From contig CAKMJV010000011.1 in NCBI GenBank assembly GCA_927417275.1, positions 1-64,000 of the forward strand: DNA of 64,000 nt, written 5' to 3'. A model generated the notes under the pieces. The model ran no database searches, was not told the DNA's origin, and saw only the letters and a program-made list of their open reading frames with translations. The position numbers and the translations under genes are program-made. Below, in pieces: positions 45,108 to 53,900 of the stretch (positions are counted from its first letter, which is position 1; each line of letters begins with the position of its first letter). The DNA is from an uncultured Clostridia bacterium (GTDB lineage Bacteria; Bacillota; Clostridia; Peptostreptococcales; Acidaminobacteraceae).

Positions 45108-45693
45108 TTTTCACACTCCTTTTAACATAGGCCTTTAAAAGTTTATGATTCTGCGTTTGATATCGACTCGCGATTTCATATAATGCCGTCATATTTAGTC
45201 GAAGAAAATCAACTCGATCAATCCTTAAATCCTCAAACAATAGACTTTCCAGTTCACTTCTATTCTTAACTGGCGAAATTTTATAGAGTTGATCACAGAT
45301 TGCTTTTTCAGGTGATGCCATCTGGAACCCATAGCCATTTTCAGAATGCAATACGATACCCAATGGATACACATCGCTAGGCACATCACGATAAGTGAAT
45401 GTACCGTAAGGTGTATTATATTGCTTTGTTTTTTTCTTTTCAAAAGTTGCCGATGTAAAATGATACACGGCTTCTGGAATTAGCGAATAATATGCCAACG
45501 CAAATTCAAAAGATAAATAAGAAGGTCCATAAATAATGGGTGCCAGATAATATCCAGGTATATTCGAGTTTGTTTCATACACGCCTCGAACGATGGGCAT
45601 GAGTTCTCCACGGTCAACCATCCTTCTAATTTTAGCTGACTGATTCACATAATCTTTTAATTCATCCATTAACACCAAAGTAGTTTTTACCAT
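45079..45693 (-). CDS. abiEi: AbiEi-type antitoxin-like protein (module 2)
   Basis: About 204 residues from the ATG at 45693, which has AGGTGG upstream; an open frame extends to 45741 but without a start signal. The N-terminal region (LKDYVNQSAKIRRMVDRGELMP) resembles the short winged helix of AbiEi-like proteins. The remainder has LSFEFALAYYSLIPEAVYHF, a THTS-like HFTSATFEKKK segment, YGFQMASPEKAICDQLY and a C-terminal basic tail. The ASPEKAICDQLY motif is characteristic of the AbiEi-like family that pairs with AbiEii nucleotidyltransferases. Promoter at 45713-45741. Confidence 0.8.
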   Translation of the reverse strand: MVKTTLVLMDELKDYVNQSAKIRRMVDRGELMPIVRGVYETNSNIPGYYLAPIIYGPSYLSFEFALAYYSLIPEAVYHFTSATFEKKKTKQYNTPYGTFTYRDVPSDVYPLGIVLHSENGYGFQMASPEKAICDQLYKISPVKNRSELESLLFEDLRIDRVDFLRLNMTALYEIASRYQTQNHKLLKAYVKRSVKNGSSNQSNA

Positions 45694-45741
45694 ATTTTCA
45701 CCACCTAAGTCAATTATAGTGCGTTTACTGGAGAAAATCAA
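45662..45741. repeat. 80-bp direct repeat, right copy
   Basis: It matches 44162-44241 at exactly 1,500-base spacing. It covers the promoter, leader, ribosome binding site and first codons of abiEi module 2, so the toxin-antitoxin pair is bracketed by the two copies. Confidence 0.85.
45713..45741 (-). promoter_or_regulatory. Promoter of abiE module 2
   Basis: Minus-strand TTGATT at 45741-45736, 17-base spacer, perfect TATAAT at 45718-45713, 20 bases before the start codon. Confidence 0.7.
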
Positions 45742-45794
45742 TGCTTTTTCATTAATATTAATTATGCAGCTACCCCATTCTCCCCCTTAGACAT

Positions 45795-46100
45795 AAACCC
45801 TTATGAATCAGAAACAAAATAAACACACATTTTTTTCATATGTTTGTATCAGTCTGTGGGCTGCTTATTACACCAGAGGCAGGGGCTCAGAAGCGCAGCG
45901 GAGGATTTGTCCCCTGAATGTGGTGTAATAAGCAGCCCACAGGCTGGTGCACCATACCCCCAAAATATGCATTTACTTGTTCCTTCAAAAGGGTTTACCC
46001 CGCGGAGGATTTGTCCCCTGAATGTGGTGTAATAAGCAGCCCACAGGCTGGTGCATCATACACCCCCAAAATGTGTGCGTTTACTTGTTCCTTCATGGGT
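45795..46100. repeat. Palindromic repeat family, element B (full copy plus half copy)
   Basis: The full copy is 45795-45996, bounded by AAACCCTT (45795-45802) and AAGGGTTT (45989-45996). The 26-bp inner stem is 45850-45875 with 45921-45946, with one T-G exception. The 33-base tip at 45882-45914 is GGGGCTCAG, AAGCGCAGCG, GAGGATTTGTCCCC. A second right half follows (46002-46055 repeats 45898-45951, period 104), joined at GTTTACCCC-GCGGAGG. It fills the 416-bp gap between abiE module 2 and the alcohol dehydrogenase gene. No other gene is seen there. Confidence 0.85.
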
Positions 46101-46158
46101 ATATATCTCAGATAAATCACTCACACGCGTGCTTTAAAAACATATAAATGAGGTTCAT

Positions 46159-47325
46159 ATGCATAATAAATTAGAACAAAGAAAATTCGTCGTCCCTGAA
46201 GTCATCGTAGGTGAAGGGTCAAGTCTCTTAATTGGCCGTTACCTAAAGTTATTTGGTGCGCGAAAGACACTGGTGGTAACAGATACAGGTATTACCAAGC
46301 AACCCTGGTTCACCGATATCACTAATGCCATAGACGCTGAAGGCGTCGCTTATGTCATATTTGATGACGTCACCAGCAACCCAAAGGATTTTGAGGCCAT
46401 GCTCGGGGCGGAATTGTTTTTGGCAGAAGACTGTGACAGCATCGTGGCGGTGGGCGGCGGAAGTCCTATGGACTGTGCGAAGTGCATCAGCATCGTCTCC
46501 ACAAACGGTGGACATGTACTGGACTATGTCGGTGTCGATGAAATAAGGTTACCAGGACCACCCCTTTTATGTATTCCCACTACGGCTGGAACAGCGGCTG
46601 ATGTCTCTCAGTTTGCCATCATCACCGATTCACAGGCGCACATCAAAAAAGCGATTATCAGTAAAAAAGTGGTGCCTGATTTGGCACTTGTTGATCCCGC
46701 GCCACTGATGACCATGGATCCGTATTTAACGGCTTGTACAGGCATGGATGCCTTGACACACGCCATTGAGGCCTATGTTTCAAATGCATCTTCCGAATTA
46801 ACCGATGTGCATGCACTAAATGCCATCTCACTTGTGCACAATGCACTTGAATCTGCGATTTTATCCACACGTTCTTTAGAAGTGATGCAGGATATGTTGA
46901 TGGGTTCACTTCATGCAGGCTTTGCCTTTTCAAATGCCAGTTTAGGTGCTGTACATGCGCTGGCTCATAGTTTGGGTGGCACACTGGATTTGCCACACGG
47001 TGAATGCAACAGTATCCTTTTACAACGCGTCATCGATTTAAATTTTGACTATGCAAAAGAAAGATACAGAAACATTGCGGTAGCCATGGGTGTTACGGTT
47101 ACGAATCAATCCGATGCAGATGTAAAAATCCATCTGATCGAATCCATCGATCGTTTAAGGGAAGCGGTTCATATTCCCAACTGGATAGCAGGTGACGGGG
47201 TTTCAAATGTGCATCTGGATGCGATGTCTCTGGCGGCGCTCGATGACCCGTGCATGTTAACCAATCCACGCGCATTAACTTATGAAGAGGTGAGACATAT
47301 TTATGGCCATTTATTCAAAAGCTAA
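46159..47325 (+). CDS. Iron-containing alcohol dehydrogenase, ErcA-like
   Basis: A 388-residue group III alcohol dehydrogenase. The NAD-binding glycine motif is AVGGGSPMDCAK (97-108). Metal ligands D197, H201, H266 and H280 lie in GMDALTHAIEAY, GAVHALAHSLGG and LPHGECNS. The segment PTTAGTAADVSQFAIITDS replaces the more usual TTAGTGSEVT. Together with the coupled downstream signalling gene, this points to the ErcA group, which in Pseudomonas acts in regulation of alcohol oxidation. The stop overlaps the next gene by 23 bases, so the two are translationally coupled. Whether it works as an enzyme or as a sensor is open. It lies just past repeat element B. Confidence 0.88.
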   Translation: MHNKLEQRKFVVPEVIVGEGSSLLIGRYLKLFGARKTLVVTDTGITKQPWFTDITNAIDAEGVAYVIFDDVTSNPKDFEAMLGAELFLAEDCDSIVAVGGGSPMDCAKCISIVSTNGGHVLDYVGVDEIRLPGPPLLCIPTTAGTAADVSQFAIITDSQAHIKKAIISKKVVPDLALVDPAPLMTMDPYLTACTGMDALTHAIEAYVSNASSELTDVHALNAISLVHNALESAILSTRSLEVMQDMLMGSLHAGFAFSNASLGAVHALAHSLGGTLDLPHGECNSILLQRVIDLNFDYAKERYRNIAVAMGVTVTNQSDADVKIHLIESIDRLREAVHIPNWIAGDGVSNVHLDAMSLAALDDPCMLTNPRALTYEEVRHIYGHLFKS

Positions 47326-48784
47326 ATCAAGCCCCACACGTGAGGCGATCATCGGTCTCGGTGAGCATTCGGTACGGAAAAACTACTACCCTGAACTCCA
47401 AGATAAATTGGAGACCCTAGAGCGTATGAAAAGTCGCAATCAAGCCCTTATGATGGCGATTCCCGATGTGCTTTTAATAAGTGATGTCAATTTTCACATG
47501 ACGCCATTTTCAACGTCTTCACGACTTGAAGCTTCTTTGGTGCTCGCTTTTTTAAGAGATCATAAAATCAGTCAGCTCCTAAAAGAGAAAGTGGAAGGTG
47601 TTTTTAAGTCGAAATCCGCAGATGTGACGACGTTTGAGATGATCACCAACAACAAATTAAAATATTACGAAGCGCGTTTTCAGTGGACCGATTTAAATGA
47701 AGTGCTGATCATCATCCGCGATATTACCCTCCGCCAACAAATGGAGCAGGAACTCCGCGTGATGGCTGAACGCGACTACATCACGGGGCTTTTTAACCGC
47801 AGGTTTTTTGAGTCGGCGCTTACGCCCTTTGAAAACGATGAAGCCCATCAACTGACTTTGATCGTTTTCGACATTGACGGGCTAAAAAACATTAATGACA
47901 CGCTGGGACACATAGAAGGCGACCATGTGATTATGCAGGTTGCGCATATGATTTCAGAGGTGTTTCACGACGCTAAAATACTTGCGCGTATTGGTGGCAA
48001 TGAGTTTGGTGTCGCATATATAGATGCATTGTCATCTGAAGTTGAATACAGATGTGCTTCGTTTCAAAATCAACTGTCAGATGCCAATCAATTATCGCCT
48101 TACGAAATTTCAGTCTCCTATGGCATCGCACATTCTGAATATCTGCCCATCCACTTAACCCAACTCTATCAAACGGCAGATCACAACCTTTATAAAAGCA
48201 AACTGCTCAAAGAAGGCAGCAGCAAAAGTGCCCTCGTACGTACTTTAATGAAGGCCCTTGAAGCAAAAGACTTTATCACAGAAGGCCATGCAGACCGCAT
48301 GAGCGATTTAGCCGATAAACTAGGTGAGGCATTAGGACTTGAAAGACACAGGATGGATCAACTGAGACTTCTTACGAAATTCCACGATATCGGTAAAGTA
48401 GGCATCCCAGATCGCATCTTAAAAAAACCAGGCCCACTAAATGCTGAAGAGTGGAAAATCATGTCCACGCACACACTCATCGGACAACGCATCGCAGCCG
48501 CGTCACCCGAACTGGCAGCCATATCCGACTTGATCCTCAAACACCATGAAAAATGGGACGGCACAGGTTATCCCCTTAAGTTATCAGGCGTTGACATTCC
48601 ACTTGAATGTCGCATTCTCGGTTTAGTCGATACCTACGACGCCATGACAAATGACCGCCCCTACAGAAACGCACTGTCCACAGACGCAGCCATCGCCGAA
48701 ATCCAAAGATGCACAGGCACCCAATTTGATCCCGAACTGGTCCCTGTATTTGTAGAAATACTCAAAAAAACCCCCACACCATGA
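47303..48784 (+). CDS. PAS-GGDEF-HD-GYP signalling protein
   Basis: A 493-residue soluble protein. A PAS-like domain (about 38-145) is followed by a GGDEF domain (about 152-300, DIDGLKNINDTLGH, signature GGNEF at 231-235) and an HD-GYP domain (about 305-490). HD-GYP motifs are FHDIGKVGIPDRIL (HD 361-362), LKHHEKWDGTGYP (HHE 414-416) and DTYDAMTNDRPYR. HD-GYP domains hydrolyse cyclic di-GMP. The GGNEF variant (Asn for Asp/Glu) makes cyclase activity uncertain. It starts 23 bases before the stop of the ErcA-like gene with GAGGTGAG as its binding site, so its PAS domain probably reports a signal linked to that dehydrogenase. Confidence 0.93.
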   Translation: MAIYSKAKSSPTREAIIGLGEHSVRKNYYPELQDKLETLERMKSRNQALMMAIPDVLLISDVNFHMTPFSTSSRLEASLVLAFLRDHKISQLLKEKVEGVFKSKSADVTTFEMITNNKLKYYEARFQWTDLNEVLIIIRDITLRQQMEQELRVMAERDYITGLFNRRFFESALTPFENDEAHQLTLIVFDIDGLKNINDTLGHIEGDHVIMQVAHMISEVFHDAKILARIGGNEFGVAYIDALSSEVEYRCASFQNQLSDANQLSPYEISVSYGIAHSEYLPIHLTQLYQTADHNLYKSKLLKEGSSKSALVRTLMKALEAKDFITEGHADRMSDLADKLGEALGLERHRMDQLRLLTKFHDIGKVGIPDRILKKPGPLNAEEWKIMSTHTLIGQRIAAASPELAAISDLILKHHEKWDGTGYPLKLSGVDIPLECRILGLVDTYDAMTNDRPYRNALSTDAAIAEIQRCTGTQFDPELVPVFVEILKKTPTP

Positions 48785-48837
48785 AGCCGATACGCGTTCT
48801 TAAAGCGTATATCCATCCTCATGTGCTGGGGGTTTTT
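48764..48837 (+). terminator. Terminator of the ErcA/HD-GYP operon
   Basis: AAACCCCCACACCATGA pairs with TCATGTGCTGGGGGTTT around an inner GATACGC/GCGTATATC hairpin, followed by five T. The left arm overlaps the last codons of the HD-GYP gene. Confidence 0.8.
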
Positions 48838-48858
48838 CTATATATTTTTGATCATAAT

Positions 48859-49074
48859 CTACCACACAACCTCATCTTCAGAAACACAATCTTCCAAAGC
48901 CGTATCTAATCCCTCTATAATACTGTCCTTATTTTCAGGAATACTTGAAAGGTATAACGTCTCTATTAGATTAGGGTCATCTTTGAGCATTCCAATCGTT
49001 CTTCGCCCTTTTAACTCATCTTTATTAATTTTAATTGCTTCATCTAACCCTTTAATAATACTTCCATGAGTCAT
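48859..49074 (-). CDS. Small acidic protein with internal repeat, antitoxin-like
   Basis: A 71-residue protein with an ideal AAGGAGG site seven bases before its ATG. Two halves repeat the same unit: GSIIKGLDEAIKINKDELKG at residues 4-23 and DSIIEGLDTALEDCVSEDE near the C-terminus. The unit resembles the N-terminal segment of small antitoxins that precede helix-turn-helix domains in toxin-antitoxin pairs. No toxin gene is adjacent, so it may be an orphan. I do not recognise a named family and the function is unknown. It ends near the terminator of the plus-strand HD-GYP operon; repeat element C lies upstream. Confidence 0.6.
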   Translation of the reverse strand: MTHGSIIKGLDEAIKINKDELKGRRTIGMLKDDPNLIETLYLSSIPENKDSIIEGLDTALEDCVSEDEVVW

Positions 49075-49213
49075 TTTAGAGACCTCCTTTTTAAGTTCTT
49101 ATTATTTGTATTATACCTTATTATAGGGTAAATAAAGATTGATTTATGGAAAAATCTTTGTTATGTATATATTACATCATAATGCAGGGGCTCCATTCAC
49201 CGCCCATAGTCAT

Positions 49214-49417
49214 AAACCCTTCTTAATAGAAATAAAAAAAACGCACATTCTTTCATATGTTTGTATCAGCCTGTGGGCTGTTCATTACAACTTATGCAGG
49301 GGCTCAGAAGCGCAGCGTAGGATTTGTCCCCGAAAGAAGTTGTAATGAGCAGCCCACAGGCTGATGCATCATACCACTAAAAAAATGTGCGTTTTTTTAT
49401 TTACCTTAAAAGGGTTT
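49214..49417. repeat. Palindromic repeat family, element C (single full copy)
   Basis: A 204-bp element bounded by AAACCCTT (49214-49221) and AAGGGTTT (49410-49417). The 27-bp inner stem is 49267-49293 with 49337-49363, one wobble. The 33-base tip at 49299-49331 is GGGGCTCAG, AAGCGCAGCG, TAGGATTTGTCCCC. Outer arms contain AACGCACATT and AATGTGCGTT. Its left flank matches element B over about 60 bases. It lies between the small gene at 48,859 and the SLH protein gene, whose stop is four bases away, so it may also serve as that operon's 3' structure. Confidence 0.85.
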
Positions 49418-49420
49418 CCC

Positions 49421-50965
49421 CTAGCGATTCAAAATCTTCTCCCGATAATCATACGTAATATTATCCTTCAAATGCGTAATAAAACTATTAATCATGGCAG
49501 CTGCTTCGTCTTTTCTGACCCAACGGTTGGGGTTGATGTACCCTTCGGGTGTGCCAGAGACGAGGCCGATTTCGTTTGCCATATAGATGAAGTCTTTTGA
49601 CCATTCACCGATGGCAGCGTCGTCAGCAAAAGTAGTTCTATAAGGGGGTGCTGGCGCCATGTATTCCAGTCCGAGGACCTTGATCATAATGGTGATGGCT
49701 TCTGCACGTGTAAGTGGCTCGTCCCCTTTGAAATAGAAGTTTTTACCGGCCATGATGTTGTTTGCTTTGATGAATTCGATATAATGATAATCTGGATCGG
49801 TGGGCACGACGTCTAGGTATGGCGTTTCCACACCTGGCCTTAGGCGTCTGATGACATCTGTGCTTGTGGGCGTCGGAAGTGGACCATGAACAGCCACCAC
49901 CATGGCCTTACCGAAATCCAGTCTCGAAATGGTTGCCGAAGGCACAAAGTATTCTTTTTCTACATCAAAGACTTCCAATGACGTTAATAGGAAAATTTCG
50001 TTTTCTGCCCAATGTCCACCGATGTCCCGAATTTTAGGCGTTATCAGTGGTTTCGACTCTAAAATCACGTTCTTGCTTAGGTGATTTCGTCCTGAATTTC
50101 GGCGCGTTGATGTGAGATCCACTGTGCCGTTATTTGAAAATGGTAAATCGTATGTGTACGTGAGGACGTTCTCTTCACTGGTTACTTTAAAATAACTGCC
50201 TCTAAAACTGATGCTTTGTGGATCTGTGTTTTGATACACGTAATTGATGGTTTTATTTGAACCCATCCCGATGTCCACTACGCCCGTCCAAATGTTAAAC
50301 TCTTTTGAACTGGGAACAGCAGGGTCATATCCGGGATTAGGTGTATAACTTTGAATTTCTTGTTTGACCACCACGGTTTCATTGTTCCCAAAATTATGCT
50401 CGTAGCCCACGATGGGTTTGGCATCGATGATAAAGGTTACATGTCCCTCATTATCTGCATAATCGCCGTTAAGATAGTATGTCCGCTCTGCGATGATGTT
50501 ACCTGAGAAATAATCCACGGCAGGTGTGTTATCGTAAATTCTACTGTCTTGGAAAATGTATTTTCCTAAAACATACTCACCTGCTGGGGTGGTAATGGTT
50601 TCTTGGTATTGTCTAAGTTTCTTTTCATATGCGGTTTGTGTGATGTTCGCATTTGCAACTTTAGTGACATCATAAGTCACGTTTCTAACCAGTGTGATGC
50701 CTTTGGCCGCATTGGTTAACGTAAAGGCGTAACCCAGCGAATACTTGTCGCTGTTCGTAGGGACAACTGGCAACCGAACGGTTCCTTTTAAGAGTACGGG
50801 TTCACCCGTTATAAAAACCAGTTCCTGATATTCATGGGTACCCGCGATCATCAAATCGCCCACCAGCCCACCATCTACCCACACCACTTGTGCATGGGTA
50901 GGAAAGTGGGCTCCGCCAATTAAAAGGACAAACAACAGTATATGCATAATCCATTTTCGCTTCAT
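49421..50965 (-). CDS. SLH-domain surface protein
   Basis: A 514-residue exported protein with a signal peptide (residues 1-25, IMHILLFVLLIGGAHFPTHA), a beta-rich region of no recognised family (about 26-310), and three C-terminal SLH domains. The SLH motifs are IRDIGGHWAENEIFLLTSLEVF, FIKANNIMAGKNFYFKGDEPLTRAEA and FADDAAIGEWSKDFIYMANEIG, abbreviated here by their conserved W/F and LTRAEA elements. SLH triplets bind secondary cell wall polymer, fixing the protein to the wall. It is the last gene of a three-gene operon, 11 bases after the 1,017-residue SLH protein. Confidence 0.87.
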   Translation of the reverse strand: MKRKWIMHILLFVLLIGGAHFPTHAQVVWVDGGLVGDLMIAGTHEYQELVFITGEPVLLKGTVRLPVVPTNSDKYSLGYAFTLTNAAKGITLVRNVTYDVTKVANANITQTAYEKKLRQYQETITTPAGEYVLGKYIFQDSRIYDNTPAVDYFSGNIIAERTYYLNGDYADNEGHVTFIIDAKPIVGYEHNFGNNETVVVKQEIQSYTPNPGYDPAVPSSKEFNIWTGVVDIGMGSNKTINYVYQNTDPQSISFRGSYFKVTSEENVLTYTYDLPFSNNGTVDLTSTRRNSGRNHLSKNVILESKPLITPKIRDIGGHWAENEIFLLTSLEVFDVEKEYFVPSATISRLDFGKAMVVAVHGPLPTPTSTDVIRRLRPGVETPYLDVVPTDPDYHYIEFIKANNIMAGKNFYFKGDEPLTRAEAITIMIKVLGLEYMAPAPPYRTTFADDAAIGEWSKDFIYMANEIGLVSGTPEGYINPNRWVRKDEAAAMINSFITHLKDNITYDYREKILNR

Positions 50966-50976
50966 GTGAGACTCCT

Positions 50977-53900
50977 TTATGATTGTACGAAGATCACCAG
51001 TGCACCTTCTTTTACACGCATGATGTAGATATAGTCACCCATTTGGATATCATCCACTGAGATAACGGCATTGTTCTTAATGACGATGGCATCGGTGTAT
51101 TTGATAAAAATATTTGCTTTGTTCGCCGTCCAACGTCCCGTATAAGAGGTCCAGTCATGTGAATCTGTAATTTCAAGTCGATCCCATGTCTCGTCGTCCC
51201 CAGTTACGATGCCTCTAGAGAGTACCGCATCGTTAAATGTATTATCCAATGCGGTGGCGATATCGGTTTCCTTTAATAAGGTATCATCGAAATTTTGGTT
51301 TGGCATAAGCCCTTTGTGTCTTAAATGCATGGCGATTACGGAACTGTCACCTGGGTTGATCACCATAAAGGCATAATAACGCTCGAACTGTAGCCCTGCG
51401 GTGTTTGGATTATACGTGGTGTCCACATTTTCTGAACGGGCGTATTTGTTATGCCAGAAATCTGCTGGTTTAATGGTTTCAACTGCTGCAGGGTCTGTTA
51501 CATCCACGATTTTCGTGTTGGTGTAGAATTTATAGTAGCCCGATTCATTTGGATTGACGGCGTTGATAAAGTTATTTGTATACTGTGTGTGGTTGCGTAG
51601 CGTAATGTTTGATGGATTTACAGTCTCAATCGCGCCAATCTTAATGCGATTAAAGATGTCATCAAATGGCGTTACCACTTTGACCATCATGGCATTTTGA
51701 TAGTAGGTGCCCATCGGGCTCTCAGAGATGACAAATACTGTGTCTCTGGCCTTCAGACTGCTGGTCGGTACCACGAGTCCGTCTTTGATGACGATGGTGC
51801 CATCTGTGATGTTAAAGTTTTCTTTCGTGGTGATATCGAACTGACCAAGTGTGTGGTTGATGGTGCGCACACTGCTGGAGTACATCATCTCACCACCGGT
51901 TTTTACGCTGAGTTTAACCACGGTAGGTTGGCCAAATACGGCTTTTACCACGGCGTAGATTTCTTGCCCCGTGTATAAGCGTTCCAACTGCGTGGTGGTT
52001 AATTTCTGGTTGCCTGCATAAATTTCCGTGCGGTCATCCACGCGTAAGTTCAGGCTATACGTGTCGGCTTGGAGCCAGTCGTTGTTCACGATATATTCGG
52101 GTTTTGACGTGCCATCGGTGCCAATGATTTGGATCTCTTTACGCGCACCGTTTACATTTTTAAGTTTGCCTTTATAGATGATTTCAAAGAGCATTTCAGG
52201 CGCTTCGATTTCTACTTTGCTGGCATCCATGGTGTTGATGTTATCAAAGTACACTTTTACGGGTTCACCGGCTCTAAGTGCACTGAAGTTTACGAGGTTG
52301 CCATCTTTCGTGAAGACGGTGTCTGCAGAAACATTATAGAATTCGGTTCTGCCATCTGCGAGTTTTATGGAGAAACTGTTTTTGTAAAGCGTCACGGCAT
52401 TACCCATACGCATCTTACCGTATTGTGGGATATAGCCAGGTTCACCGCTGTAGGATTCTCCCGAAACCACGGTGACATAACCGTTTGTGATTTCTGCCGT
52501 TACGGGCATGCCGTAAACGAAGTTATCAAGCGTGGTTACGCGTTCGTTAATCATCAAATTTACATAAGGTGCCAGTGGCATTTGATACACTTTGTCATCG
52601 TAACCATAAATGGTCACAGTTGCAGGTCCATCTTCTGTTAATTCTGAAACCGCTCGAATGGTTCCTGAAAGTGCTTTTTTATCAAGGGGTGCCACTTTAA
52701 TATAGATGACTTCACGTTTCTCATTTACGAGATATTCCATGACGTCGCCTGCTTCGAGTAGTTTAACGCCGCCTACCTTGCCGTTTTTATAGGTGATGAT
52801 GTCTTCTCTAAGTCCTGTATATAAATCTTCATCCACGAGGAGATCAAACACATCGCCTGAGACATCGGTTACGCGGTAAATTTCTGTATTGACGCTTTTA
52901 CCTTGCTTGTTCTGTGTCTTGGTGCGAATATCGGTTAAGGTACCATAATGGAATGTGGTATAGATGTCCGCAGCACTGCTGGCGTTCATTTTTTCTAAGA
53001 TCAAGTTATGATCTACGACATTTACATAATGCAATTCGCCACCTACTGAGATGTATTCCACTTCATCGCCCAGTTTTAAATTCCCATTTGCTGAAACGAG
53101 TCCATTTTTATACGTGACGTAATCATAGCGCATATTGCCTTTTGAATGGCTCTCGCTGACAAATAACGTAACCGTGCCATCGGTGTTTTTCACCGTGACG
53201 GTGTTGCGTTTTATGGTATTGCCATCTTCGTAAACCGTTTCGGGTTTAACGCCGATGACGAGTCCAAAGCCCGCTGCCATTTGACGCTGCGCATACTGTG
53301 TTTCAAGTGCTGCTTTCATAATCACAGCCAGTTCGCCACGTGTGACATTTTCCTTTGGTCCAAATGTGCCATTATTTTTAAGTGGCACGATGCCTTCGGT
53401 GGTCATGTCTTCGATGAGGGCTCTGTAGGTTGGATTCACACTGGTCCAGTCGCTAAACGAAAACACTGTGTTTTGCGTAAACACGGGGGCGACACCGATG
53501 GCTCTCGCCGTCCATACCGTTAACAGTTCCTTAGACACGGGTTCTAATAGATTTAACACTTCTGCAGCCTGGATGATGCCTAAGTTCTGTGCTTCTACGA
53601 GGTATTCTTTGTTCATGAGTTCTGTCAATCCCGCTGGTGTGGTGGATGATCCCGATTGATTATACACCCTTTGCATCACCGCTGCTTCGTTCCCTCTAAG
53701 GCGTACGAGCATGCCGATGGCATCGTAACCTGTGGCACTTTTTGCAGGATAGTATTTCTTATCGCCGTATTGTTGAATCACACCTAGGGCCGCCATACGA
53801 ACGATGGCGTCGTGCCCATAGGTGTTTCTTATGTCTGTAAAATACGAGTTCCTGATGATGTCTTGTCCTTTTGCATGCCCCATGAGGGTTTCAGCATCTG

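Noticed and set aside
45844..46115. Two open frames of 62 and 65 codons inside repeat element B
   Set aside because: They repeat the same residues because they run through the duplicated palindrome, have no ribosome binding site, and disappear in elements A and C.
38298..49417. Palindromic elements as integron attC sites or CRISPR repeats
   Set aside because: There are only three dispersed copies, no integrase or cas gene, no attC core boxes, and the conserved part is a 33-base tip instead of the ends.
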